Assembly (NCBI RefSeq): GCF_001723285.1
Contig: NZ_LPWG01000010.1
Coordinates: 248,001-312,000, forward strand
DNA from: Methyloceanibacter methanicus
GTDB taxonomy: Bacteria > Pseudomonadota > Alphaproteobacteria > Rhizobiales > Methyloligellaceae
Reading direction: 5' to 3'
Length of the DNA: 64,000 bases
The translations under genes were made by a program, and so were the position numbers. The notes beneath the pieces are model-generated. The model had not been told where the DNA came from, did not search any database, and saw only the letters and a program-made list of their open reading frames with translations. Positions within the stretch are counted from its first letter, which is position 1; every line of letters begins with the position of its first letter. Of this stretch, positions 36,088 to 44,175 are shown in pieces.

Positions 36088-37475
36088 TGCCGGACGATTT
36101 GCAGGACGAGCAGGTTGACGGTCTCGACCCGGACGGGCTCGAGCGTCGGCTGGAGAAGCTCGTCAAGATCAATTCGGTCCTGATGGATCGTGTCGAACGG
36201 TCGATGGATCAGCAGGGCAATGCCTTCTCCTTGTTCCAGACCGCGATCGGGCTCGATGCCAAGGTTCGATCCCGTACCGAGGAACTGACCGCGGTCTTGC
36301 GCCGCCTCGAGTGCTCGAACGAAGCGCTGGTGGAGGCCAAGGAGGAGGCCGAGCGGGCCAATCTCAGCAAGACACGTTTTCTCGCGGCCGCGAGCCACGA
36401 TCTCCTGCAGCCGCTGAATGCCGCGCGTCTTTCGATATCGGTTCTATCCGATATGCAGGAAAGCGACGACGCGCGCCGCCTGGCAGGGCGGGTCGACCAA
36501 TCCCTCCAGACCATCGAAGACCTGATCAAGACGCTGCTCGACATTTCGAAGCTGGACGCGGGCGTCGTGACCCCGGACTACCAGTCTTTTCCGCTCGACC
36601 AGGTGCTGAGCGGGCTCGAGGCGAGTTTCGCGCCGCTGGCGGGGGCGAAACAACTCAAGCTGGAAGTCCGCCGGTCGGGCCTCCTCGTCAACAGCGATCC
36701 GTTGCTGCTCCAGCGGGTGCTTCAGAACCTTGTTTCGAACGCCGTGCGTTACACGGCGCAGGGCGGTGTCGTCGTGGGCGCGCGGCAGCGCGGCACGGAC
36801 TGCCTGATCGACGTTGTCGATACGGGTTGCGGCATTTCCGAAAGCGAGCGCGAGACCATGTTCGAGGAGTTCTATCGCGGCACAGCAGCCGCGAAGAGCG
36901 ACCATGCCGGGCTGGGGCTTGGTCTTTCCATCGTCCAGCGCACGGTCCAGGCTTTGGGGCACGGGCTCGAGGTCACGTCCACCCCTGGCAAGGGGTCGAC
37001 GTTTCGGCTGATCGTGGCGTGTGACGGCGCGGCGCCGTTGGTTGCGCCCGCTCAAACGAAGGCCCATGCCGACCTGGACATTACCCACGGGGCAGCCGTG
37101 GTCGTGATCGAGAATGACCGGCAGGTCCTGGAGGCCACCGTCAGGCTGCTCGACAACTGGTCGTGCCGCACCTTGGCCGCCACCCGGCTTGAGGATCTGG
37201 AACCGGCCTTGGCCGCGTTCGGGCGTCCGCCCGACATCGCGCTGGTCGACTACAATCTCGACGAAGGGCGGACCGGCGTGGACATGGTGAGGGCCCTGCG
37301 CGAGCGGTTCGGCCCTGAGCTTCCCGCGATCGTGGTCACGGGCGACCGGAGCCACGCCGTTGCCGCCGATGTGACGGCGGCGCAATGCGAATTGCTCTGC
37401 AAGCCGACGCGGCCGGCCGAACTGCGCGCCCTGATGACTCACCTCTTGAGAGCGGCCTCCGCGCCGGCGTCCTAG
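36087..37475 (+). CDS. Hybrid sensor histidine kinase (NahK-like), FIST partner
   Basis: 462 residues, no transmembrane segment. The order is an N-terminal coiled coil (about residues 15-95), a dimerisation/phosphoacceptor helix with AASHDLLQPLNAARL (His104), an ATPase domain (NLVSNAVRYTAQGGV, DTGCGISESE, GLGLGLSIVQRTVQALG), and a C-terminal receiver domain with DIALVDYNLDEG (Asp388) and the Lys of LLCKPTRP. The H-box wording matches the NahK group. It lacks the PAS domains those kinases often have, so the FIST protein presumably supplies sensing. It converges with the response regulator and overlaps its end by 4 bases. Confidence 0.88.
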   Translation: MPDDLQDEQVDGLDPDGLERRLEKLVKINSVLMDRVERSMDQQGNAFSLFQTAIGLDAKVRSRTEELTAVLRRLECSNEALVEAKEEAERANLSKTRFLAAASHDLLQPLNAARLSISVLSDMQESDDARRLAGRVDQSLQTIEDLIKTLLDISKLDAGVVTPDYQSFPLDQVLSGLEASFAPLAGAKQLKLEVRRSGLLVNSDPLLLQRVLQNLVSNAVRYTAQGGVVVGARQRGTDCLIDVVDTGCGISESERETMFEEFYRGTAAAKSDHAGLGLGLSIVQRTVQALGHGLEVTSTPGKGSTFRLIVACDGAAPLVAPAQTKAHADLDITHGAAVVVIENDRQVLEATVRLLDNWSCRTLAATRLEDLEPALAAFGRPPDIALVDYNLDEGRTGVDMVRALRERFGPELPAIVVTGDRSHAVAADVTAAQCELLCKPTRPAELRALMTHLLRAASAPAS

Positions 37476-38149
37476 CCGCTCGAGGGCGCGGCGTCGTCGC
37501 CGATGATGGCCTCGAAATCGAGCTGCGAGGTCTTGATTACCGCTTGCGTGCGGCTGACCACATTCAGCTTGCGCAAAATCTCCGATACGTGGGCCTTCAC
37601 GGTCGTCTCGCTGACCCCAAGTTCGTGCGCGATCTGTTTGTTGAGCTGGCCATGGCGAATGAGCTGTAGGACACGCAGCTGGGCCGGGGTGAGGCCGGCA
37701 ACGCGGTCGGCGATGTCGTTCGCATCCGTCGCCTCGCTGGATCCGCCGGTTTTCTGCGCCAACTCGGGCGGGACGAAGACGGAACCGCTCAACACCTCCG
37801 AGAGCCCTTTCGCCAGCGTGGCCTTGTCGACGGATTTCGAGACGAAGCCGGCGGCCCCAAGCCGGATGGCTTCGTGGACGATCTTGGGATCGTCGAGGCC
37901 CGAAACGATCATGATCGGGGTCCGTGGAAACGACGAGCGCAGAAGCATGAGTCCCTCGAACCCCGTCGTTCCAGGCAGCGACAGGTCGAGCAATACGATT
38001 TCGATCCCCGGCTCGGCCTGAATGGCCTCGTGCGCGGCCTCGATGCTCCCCGCTTCGAGGATCTCGGCGTCGTCGCGCGAGAACTTGACGGCGCTCCGCA
38101 ACGCCTCGCGAAACATAGGGTGATCGTCGACGATCAGGATCTTCGTCAT
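37472..38149 (-). CDS. LuxR/NarL-type response regulator
   Basis: 225 residues from ATG 38149. The receiver domain has the acidic pocket ILIVDDHP, phospho-acceptor Asp55 in IVLLDLSLPG, and Lys in GFVSKSV. The C-terminal helix-turn-helix reads LTPAQLRVLQLIRHG, NKQIAHELGVSETTVKAHVSEIL. It is convergent with the FIST-kinase pair, which makes it the likely output of that system, and adjacent to an alcohol dehydrogenase. The relationship to the ErbR/AgmR regulators of ethanol oxidation in Pseudomonas is plausible but not shown. The 12-base perfect palindrome 74 bases upstream may be its own operator. Confidence 0.87.
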   Translation of the reverse strand: MTKILIVDDHPMFREALRSAVKFSRDDAEILEAGSIEAAHEAIQAEPGIEIVLLDLSLPGTTGFEGLMLLRSSFPRTPIMIVSGLDDPKIVHEAIRLGAAGFVSKSVDKATLAKGLSEVLSGSVFVPPELAQKTGGSSEATDANDIADRVAGLTPAQLRVLQLIRHGQLNKQIAHELGVSETTVKAHVSEILRKLNVVSRTQAVIKTSQLDFEAIIGDDAAPSSG

Positions 38150-38222
38150 CGTTTGCGGCCGCCTAGCTATTGGGTCATCCAACACGGAAAACCCGAAATG
38201 CAGTCCGCCGCAATCCTCAAAA

Positions 38223-38234
38223 AGTCGTACGACT
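38223..38234. promoter_or_regulatory. Perfect 12-base palindrome AGTCGTACGACT
   Basis: It lies between the alcohol dehydrogenase stop and the response-regulator start. On the minus strand it is followed by TTTTT, so it could be a weak terminator for the dehydrogenase or an operator for the regulator. Confidence 0.4.
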
Positions 38235-38235
38235 C

Positions 38236-39246
38236 TTACGGAATGAGGACGGCGGCGCCCGTCAGGGCCCCTTCGCGGAGACGTCTCAGCGCTTCGTTCG
38301 CCTCCGAAAGCTTCATCGGCACGACCGTCGTCTTGACGGGAACTTGCGGCGCGAGGGCAAGAAACTCGCGGGCATCGTCTCGCGTCAAATTGGCGACGGA
38401 CCGGATCTCGCGTTCTTCCCAAAGGATATCATAAGGGAAACGCGGAATGTCGCTCATGTGGATGCCGCCGCAAACAACGACGCCGCCCTTGCGCAGCGCA
38501 CGCAGCGCGGCGGGCACGAGCGGGCCCACGGGCGCGAAGATGAGCGCCGCGTCCAGTTCGTCGGGGGCGGCTTCGTCGGAACCGCCGGCCCAGACGGCCC
38601 CGAGGGACCGGGCGAACTCCTGCGCCTGGGTGTCGCCGGGGCTGGTAAAGGCATAGATCGCGCAGCCTTGATACCGCGCCACTTGCGCCACGATATGCGC
38701 GGCCGCGCCAAAGCCGTAAATGCCGAGCCGCTTGGTCTCGCCCTGCAGCGCATCCTCGGCCATCTTCAAGGAGCGGTAGCCGATGAGCCCTGCGCAAAGC
38801 AGCGGCGCGGCCTCCGCATCGGAGTAACCGTCTGGGATCGCGAAACAATAGCGCTCGTCTGCGACCGTATAGGCCGCGTAGCCCCCGTCGATCTGGTAAC
38901 CCGTGAAACGGGGTGCATCGCAGAGATTCTCGTGTCCTTCGCGGCAGTAGCGGCAGGTGCCGTCCGTATAGCCGAGCCACGGCACCCCGACGCGCATGCC
39001 GGCCTGAAAACCGGAGGTCTCCGGCCCGAGCGCTTCGACGCGGCCGACGATTTCGTGGCCCAGGACCAGCGGAAGCTTGGGACGGTCGAGTTCGCCGTCA
39101 TAGATATGGAGGTCGGTGCGGCAGACCCCGCAGGCGAGGACCTTGAGCAAGATTTGCCCGGGCCCTGGCATGGGGACCGGCAAGGCGGCGGACCGGAGCG
39201 GTTGCCCGGCCCGCTCCAGAAGCATTGCCGCCATCGTCCCGGTCAT
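38236..39246 (-). CDS. Zinc-dependent alcohol dehydrogenase (MDR, AdhA-like)
   Basis: 336 residues from ATG 39246, 11 bases after the Ivy stop. Catalytic zinc ligands are in ACGVCRTDLH and LGHEIVGRVE; the nucleotide-binding fold has LGIYGFGAAAHIVAQVA. The structural-zinc loop reads TDGTCRYCREGHENLCD: three of the usual four Cys are present, the first position being Asp, which may be sub-family typical or affect zinc binding. It may oxidise short-chain alcohols to aldehydes for the aldehyde dehydrogenase at 31438. Confidence 0.88.
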   Translation of the reverse strand: MTGTMAAMLLERAGQPLRSAALPVPMPGPGQILLKVLACGVCRTDLHIYDGELDRPKLPLVLGHEIVGRVEALGPETSGFQAGMRVGVPWLGYTDGTCRYCREGHENLCDAPRFTGYQIDGGYAAYTVADERYCFAIPDGYSDAEAAPLLCAGLIGYRSLKMAEDALQGETKRLGIYGFGAAAHIVAQVARYQGCAIYAFTSPGDTQAQEFARSLGAVWAGGSDEAAPDELDAALIFAPVGPLVPAALRALRKGGVVVCGGIHMSDIPRFPYDILWEEREIRSVANLTRDDAREFLALAPQVPVKTTVVPMKLSEANEALRRLREGALTGAAVLIP

Positions 39247-39257
39247 GATGCGTCGTC

Positions 39258-39671
39258 CTATTTCTCCAACGCGCTGGTGATCGCCTTCCGCACGTCTTCG
39301 TCGGGGTATCCGAGCCAGACCACGCCGGCGTCGGCGGTTGCCATGAGGCCCCAGGCCTTGCTCCCATCGGGCGCGAAAAGCGCGAAGAGCTGGTTGTCGC
39401 CGCACTCATTGGGTTTGCAGGTGAAGCCGAGTGTATAGTTTTGGCCGTCGATGCCCACGGGAATGTTCGGCACCGGCGGTCCGTTCAGGGTCGCGGTGTA
39501 TTCGGTCACCCAATCCGGCGGCGTTTCACTCCCGATCATGGCTTGCCAGGCCGCGAAATAGGCCGGCTGCTTGAGGAGATCGCCGAGGACCGGAGCTCCG
39601 CCATCCGCCTCCTGCGCGAGCGCGGGCGAACTCACGGATAGCATCAAGGCCAGCAGAAACGTGGGGCGCAT
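39258..39671 (-). CDS. Ivy family C-type lysozyme inhibitor
   Basis: 137 residues with a signal peptide (cleaved near ALAQ). The protein matches the Ivy family: it has the Cys-bracketed inhibitory-loop motif CKPNECGDN (the textbook form is CKPHDCGDN), LFALFAPDGSKAWGL and VVWLGYPDEDVRKAI. The two Cys would form the loop disulfide. It acts in the periplasm to protect peptidoglycan from C-type lysozymes. It precedes the alcohol dehydrogenase gene in the same direction, with no obvious functional link. Confidence 0.85.
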   Translation of the reverse strand: MRPTFLLALMLSVSSPALAQEADGGAPVLGDLLKQPAYFAAWQAMIGSETPPDWVTEYTATLNGPPVPNIPVGIDGQNYTLGFTCKPNECGDNQLFALFAPDGSKAWGLMATADAGVVWLGYPDEDVRKAITSALEK

Positions 39672-39742
39672 CGGGGAACTCCGTCATCCATAACAAAGAG
39701 CGAACCGCTCGCACCAAAGGATGACGATATTATAACGCGCCC

Positions 39743-40384
39743 TCAGTGCCGCAGGAGCGGCCATCCCTCGGCGGGCGGCGCCAGGGCCGCAAGCGGCGCG
39801 TTCTTCGTGGACGCCTCGCCGTGCGCGCGGTCGTCCGTCGTGCGAATGGCCAGGAGATGAGCGGGGACGGGCTCGGAGGCGGCCCACAGGGCCTTGAAGG
39901 CCTGGCGGCCGCGCAGAACCGCGTCCGGGCCGCTCTCGAACAGGACCAGACGATTGCGCTTGTCCGCGTCGCGGCGCACCGCATCGCCGGTCCAGCAGAG
40001 CTCCGGACCGTAGACGGCCTGTTCGTGCGCCTCCATGAGGCGCGGGTTCCGGGCCCAGCGGACATGGGCTTCGAGACTGGGCTCTCGCGCGAGAACGGAG
40101 AGCGAAGCGAAGAAGGCGTGCAGGTCTTGCTCGGGCTCGACCTTGGTCAGGATGGCTTTCACGGTAATGCCGGCGGCCGCCAGGGCGTCTTGGGTCTGGG
40201 TCAGGGCGAGCGCCGGAGCCGATTTGGCGGAGCGGAGCAACAGCGTGCACACGGGCGAGTCGATGTCCTCCTGAAGGGCACGGTCGGCGAAGCGCGACAG
40301 GGCGCTCACGTGGTGGTCGATTTCAACTTCCAGGGACCGTTGCCCCCGACAATCTGACCCGTTCCGTCTGGCCACAACGCGCAT
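39743..40384 (-). CDS. Conserved-looking protein of unknown function
   Basis: 213 residues from ATG 40384, with GGGGG just upstream; an in-frame extension to 40570 lacks support. Composition is that of a soluble cytoplasmic protein, with helices (EVEIDHHVSALSRFADRAL, ALTQTQDALAAAGITVKAIL) and no signal peptide or membrane segment. I recognise no domain. The VLFESGPDAVLRGRQAFKALW stretch lines up with nothing I know. Confidence 0.6.
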   Translation of the reverse strand: MRVVARRNGSDCRGQRSLEVEIDHHVSALSRFADRALQEDIDSPVCTLLLRSAKSAPALALTQTQDALAAAGITVKAILTKVEPEQDLHAFFASLSVLAREPSLEAHVRWARNPRLMEAHEQAVYGPELCWTGDAVRRDADKRNRLVLFESGPDAVLRGRQAFKALWAASEPVPAHLLAIRTTDDRAHGEASTKNAPLAALAPPAEGWPLLRH

Positions 40385-40855
40385 ATGTCCCCCATTCGGT
40401 TCTTGCCGCTGCCTCGGTCGCAAGACCCGTGCAGCCCTTGGGGAAGAGAATGCGGCGGAGCTGGTTAAAGAAGGTTTGATAGCTGTTTCTTTTTGACGGC
40501 GCGGGGCGCCCGTGAGGAGGAAATCGAGCCTCCCAAGACGGAACTTTCGGACGCATTGGACGTTCTCCATACCGGCCCGGCGGTGTGCGCACCCTACCCG
40601 AACCCAAGCTCCGCTTGGCCGATGGCTCTCCCCAAGCCCGAAAGCCCGGCGGCAACGCCGGGCTTTTTCTTGGCCCGCGTTCTTGGCCCGCGTTCTTGGC
40701 CCGTGTCTTGGCTCGCGCCCGCCGGACGGTCGATCGGGGACGCCGAGGCGAGGTGCGATTCGGTGCTGTCGTTTACCGGCCAGCCCCGGAAATTTTGCAC
40801 TGCGATCTGTTCCTCACTACATTCCGGCCAAGAGCTTGGCACCAAGACACGGAAA
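40385..40855. other. Gap with an orphan terminator and a 13-base tandem repeat
   Basis: No protein gene is supported. An intrinsic terminator occupies 40641-40666: AAAGCCCGGCG-GCAA-CGCCGGGCTTT, then T-rich DNA. It is followed directly by three and a half copies of TTCTTGGCCCGCG (40667-40717, last copies degenerate). Nothing annotated upstream on the plus strand needs this terminator, so a small RNA ending near 40668 is possible. Confidence 0.55.
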
Positions 40856-42058
40856 ATGACGGAAACACTGACAAAAGACCAAATTTTGGCGGCGCTGAAA
40901 GGCGTAAAGGGGCCCGATCTCTCCAGCAATATTGTATCGCTCGGTCTCGTGTCCGAGGTCGTCATCAACAAGGGCAAGGTCTATTTCGCGATTTCGGTGG
41001 ACCCGGCGCGGGCGGCCGAGCTGGAAGGACTGCGAAAGGCCGCCGCGACGGTCGTCGAGGGCCTGCCGGGCGTTGCCAGCGCGACGGTGACGTTGACTGC
41101 GGATCGCGAACCGGGGAGCACCGCCCCGACTTCGAGCCCCAGGCCTGCCCGGAGCGAGACGCCTCAAGCAGCGCCGGAAGCGCCCAGCCCGAAGACACCC
41201 GCCAACACGGCCCCGCCGGGACGCGCCGGCCAGGCACGCCAAACCGCGGGCGGTATTCCCGGTATTCGCCGCATCGTCGCCGTGGCGTCCGGCAAGGGCG
41301 GCGTCGGGAAATCGACCACGGCGGTCAACTTCGCGCTGGCGCTGAAGGACCAGGGCCTCAAGGTCGGCATCCTCGATGCGGACATTTACGGCCCCTCGAT
41401 GCCGCGTCTTCTCGGGCTCAGCGGTCAGCCGCAACAGCTTGCGGGCAACAAGCTCGATCCCATGCGGCAATACGGGCTCAAGGTCATGTCCATGGGCTTC
41501 CTGGTGGACGAAGACACCCCGATGATCTGGCGCGGTCCGATGGTCATTTCGGCGATCTCACAGATGCTCAAGGACGTTGCCTGGGGCGAGCTTGACGTTC
41601 TCGTGGTTGACATGCCGCCCGGCACGGGCGATGCGCAGCTCACCATGGCGCAGCAAGTCCCCTTGGCCGGCGCGGTCATCGTCTCGACGCCACAGGACCT
41701 GGCGCTGATCGACGCGCGCAAGGGACTCAATATGTTCCAGAAGGTCAACGTGCCCGTTCTCGGCATCGTTGAGAATATGTCCACGTTCCTCTGCCCCCAT
41801 TGTGGCGGCCGGTCTGATATTTTCGGTCATGGCGGCGCGAAGGAGGAGGCCGCGAAACTCGGTGTCCCCTTCTTGGGCGAGGTGCCGCTGACCCTGGCGG
41901 TGCGGGAGACATCCGACGGCGGCAAGCCGATTGTCGTCAGTGATCCGGACAGCGACGTCGCAAAGGCCTATCGGCAGATCGCCGAGACGGCCTGGGCCGA
42001 AATCGACAGCGCATCGGGCGGCGCCCGGCCCGCGCCGAAGATCGTGATGGAGAGCTAG
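40856..42058 (+). CDS. mrp: Mrp/ApbC family Fe-S cluster carrier ATPase
   Basis: 400 residues. An N-terminal MIP18-like domain (about 1-80, TKDQILAALKGVKGPDLSSN) is joined by a Pro/Ala-rich linker (~85-130) to a P-loop ATPase with the deviant Walker A GKGGVGKSTT near residue 146, DADIYGPSMPRLL, and VVDMPPGTGDAQLT. CPHCGG supplies the conserved CxxC that holds the bridging cluster between two monomers. It carries Fe-S clusters to apoproteins in the cytoplasm. ATG 40856 is the first Met consistent with the family N-terminus. Confidence 0.92.
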   Translation: MTETLTKDQILAALKGVKGPDLSSNIVSLGLVSEVVINKGKVYFAISVDPARAAELEGLRKAAATVVEGLPGVASATVTLTADREPGSTAPTSSPRPARSETPQAAPEAPSPKTPANTAPPGRAGQARQTAGGIPGIRRIVAVASGKGGVGKSTTAVNFALALKDQGLKVGILDADIYGPSMPRLLGLSGQPQQLAGNKLDPMRQYGLKVMSMGFLVDEDTPMIWRGPMVISAISQMLKDVAWGELDVLVVDMPPGTGDAQLTMAQQVPLAGAVIVSTPQDLALIDARKGLNMFQKVNVPVLGIVENMSTFLCPHCGGRSDIFGHGGAKEEAAKLGVPFLGEVPLTLAVRETSDGGKPIVVSDPDSDVAKAYRQIAETAWAEIDSASGGARPAPKIVMES

Positions 42059-42174
42059 ACGCGGAAGGCGGCGTCGTAAGGTCAAATCCGGGGGAAGCCG
42101 CCATGGGCGCAGTTCGCCCCCACTTGGCGCGGATGTCCATGGAAGACCCGCCGCCACATAAGGAACGAATATAG

Positions 42175-44175
42175 ATGTGTGGCATCGCCGGATCGATCGA
42201 CCTTGGGGGAAAGCGGCTGCCCGACCGCACCATGCTACAGAGGATGGCCGATGCCCTGATCCATCGCGGTCCCGAGGATTCAGGCTTTCTGAGCGCGCCG
42301 GGCGTCGGCTTCGCGCATCGCCGTCTCAGCATTGTTGGGCTCCAGGACGGCCGGCAGCCGATCTACAACGAAGACCGCACCGTGGCCGTGATCTGCAACG
42401 GCGAATTTTTCGATCACCCCGAGCGTCGGGCGCACCTCGAAGCCAAGGGCCACATCTTCAGCACCCATAGCGACAGCGAGATCCTGGTCCATCTCTATGA
42501 GGAGTACGGCGAGGGCCTGTTCCCCCATCTCAAGGGCCAGTTTGCCTTTGCGCTTGTGGATCTCGTGCGCGGCGTGGTGCTGCTCGGCCGGGACCGTGTC
42601 GGGATTTGCCCCCTGTTTTGGTCCCGCCAGGGCGACACGATCTATTTCGCCTCCGAGATCAAGGCGCTCATCGCCTCTGGCGCCGTGCGCCCGGAAGCCG
42701 ATCCGCGCGGCCTCGACCATCTCTTCACGTTCTTTGCCCTGAGCTCCCGCCGCACGGCGTTCAAGGGCGTTCAGGCCCTGGAGCCGGGTCACTATCTCCG
42801 CATCGAGCTGCCGCGGGGCCGGGGGGTCGCAACGCCGGTCGAGCGCAAATATTGGGACTTCGATTTTCCCGACTGGGGCGACGAACTGGACGGGGACGAA
42901 CGGCAGCTCACCGACGCCTTCCAAGCCGTCTTCGAGAACGCCGTCGATATCCGGCTCCGTGCCGACGTTCCGGTCGTCGGGTATCTGAGCGGCGGCGTCG
43001 ACTCGGCCTTTGTCATGGCCACGGCCGGGCGCGTCGCGGGCCGCGCCTTGCCCAGCTTCACACTGCGGATTCCGGGCAAGAATCTCGACGAAGCCGACGA
43101 GGCCATGGAGGCCGCGCAAGCGATCGGTGCCCATCCCACCGTGGTACAGGCTGGCTCCGACCTCATCATGGATTCCTACGAAGCATTGACCCGCGCCGCC
43201 GAGTGCCCGGTTCTGGACACCTCGTGCGCGGCGCTACTGGCGCTGTCCCGGGAAGTCCGCGCGCAAGGCTACAAGGTCGTCCTGACCGGCGAGGGCGCGG
43301 ACGAAGGGTTCGCCGGGTATATCTGGTTCAAGATGCGGGAAATGGCGCGCATACTGGACTACGGCGACGCATTCACCCCGACATCGGTGTTGAGCCGCGT
43401 GATCCGAAGGGTCGGCTCCAAGCAAAGCACCGAGGAACTCAAGCGGATCGATGCCCTCCTTGGCGGCCCGCACGCGCAGTCGGTCATGTACAGCCTCGTG
43501 TCGACGGCGCGGGACCGCTATTTCAGCCCGAGCTTCAAGGAAGACCTCGGCGGTCACGTTGCTTACGAGGATCTGGATCTCGACCTGGAGCGCATGGCGC
43601 GGTGGCACCCGCTCAATCGCTCGTTATATCTGGGTTACAAAGTGCACTTGGCCGGTTTGCTTCTGACACAGAAGGGCGACCGCATCGCCATGGCCAACAG
43701 CGTAGAGACACGCTACCCGTTCCTGGACGAGGATGTGATCTCCTTCGTTTCCCAGCTCAGCCCGCGATGGAAGCTGCGCCGCCGCACGCGCGACAAATAC
43801 CTGCTTCGGCAGGCGGCGGGGCAGATTCTGCCGCAAAACATCGCGCAGCGTCCCAAACACATGTTCCAGGCGCCGCTGGCCGACAGTTTCCTCGTTGGCG
43901 CGCCTGCGTTCGTATGCGAGCTTGTCAGCGAGGAAAGCCTCAAGCGGACGGGCTATTTCGATGTCGATCAGGTCCGGCGCGACTGTGCGCTGGTGTCCGC
44001 GGAAGGATCGAGCCGAAACCTGGGCCGGTTCTATAGTCTGGGTCTCGGCGGTGTCGTGGCGACGCAACTCTGGCACCACGTCTATCTCGGCGGCGGCCTT
44101 TGCAGCCTTCCGGTGGATGCGCCGCCCGTGGCGGCCGAGGAGGCACCTTTCGACGAAGCCGTTCCGGCCGCCTAG
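42175..44175 (+). CDS. asnB: Glutamine-hydrolysing asparagine synthetase-like protein
   Basis: 666 residues, longer than E. coli AsnB but usual for the AsnB-like amidotransferases of this type. Cys2 of MCGIAGS is the glutaminase nucleophile, with RGPEDSGF, AHRRLSIVGL and CNGEFFDH. The synthetase domain has the pyrophosphate loop YLSGGVDSAF (about residue 270), VVLTGEGADEGFAGY and SVETRYPFLDED. It may make asparagine or amidate a different acceptor, since such long versions are also found in specialised pathways. It stands alone, and its stop interleaves with that of the convergent GGDEF-EAL gene. Confidence 0.85.
   Translation: MCGIAGSIDLGGKRLPDRTMLQRMADALIHRGPEDSGFLSAPGVGFAHRRLSIVGLQDGRQPIYNEDRTVAVICNGEFFDHPERRAHLEAKGHIFSTHSDSEILVHLYEEYGEGLFPHLKGQFAFALVDLVRGVVLLGRDRVGICPLFWSRQGDTIYFASEIKALIASGAVRPEADPRGLDHLFTFFALSSRRTAFKGVQALEPGHYLRIELPRGRGVATPVERKYWDFDFPDWGDELDGDERQLTDAFQAVFENAVDIRLRADVPVVGYLSGGVDSAFVMATAGRVAGRALPSFTLRIPGKNLDEADEAMEAAQAIGAHPTVVQAGSDLIMDSYEALTRAAECPVLDTSCAALLALSREVRAQGYKVVLTGEGADEGFAGYIWFKMREMARILDYGDAFTPTSVLSRVIRRVGSKQSTEELKRIDALLGGPHAQSVMYSLVSTARDRYFSPSFKEDLGGHVAYEDLDLDLERMARWHPLNRSLYLGYKVHLAGLLLTQKGDRIAMANSVETRYPFLDEDVISFVSQLSPRWKLRRRTRDKYLLRQAAGQILPQNIAQRPKHMFQAPLADSFLVGAPAFVCELVSEESLKRTGYFDVDQVRRDCALVSAEGSSRNLGRFYSLGLGGVVATQLWHHVYLGGGLCSLPVDAPPVAAEEAPFDEAVPAA

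Noticed and set aside
40667..40717. CRISPR-like repeat array
   Set aside because: The 13-base units are directly tandem with no spacers and only three to four copies; there are no cas genes in the window.
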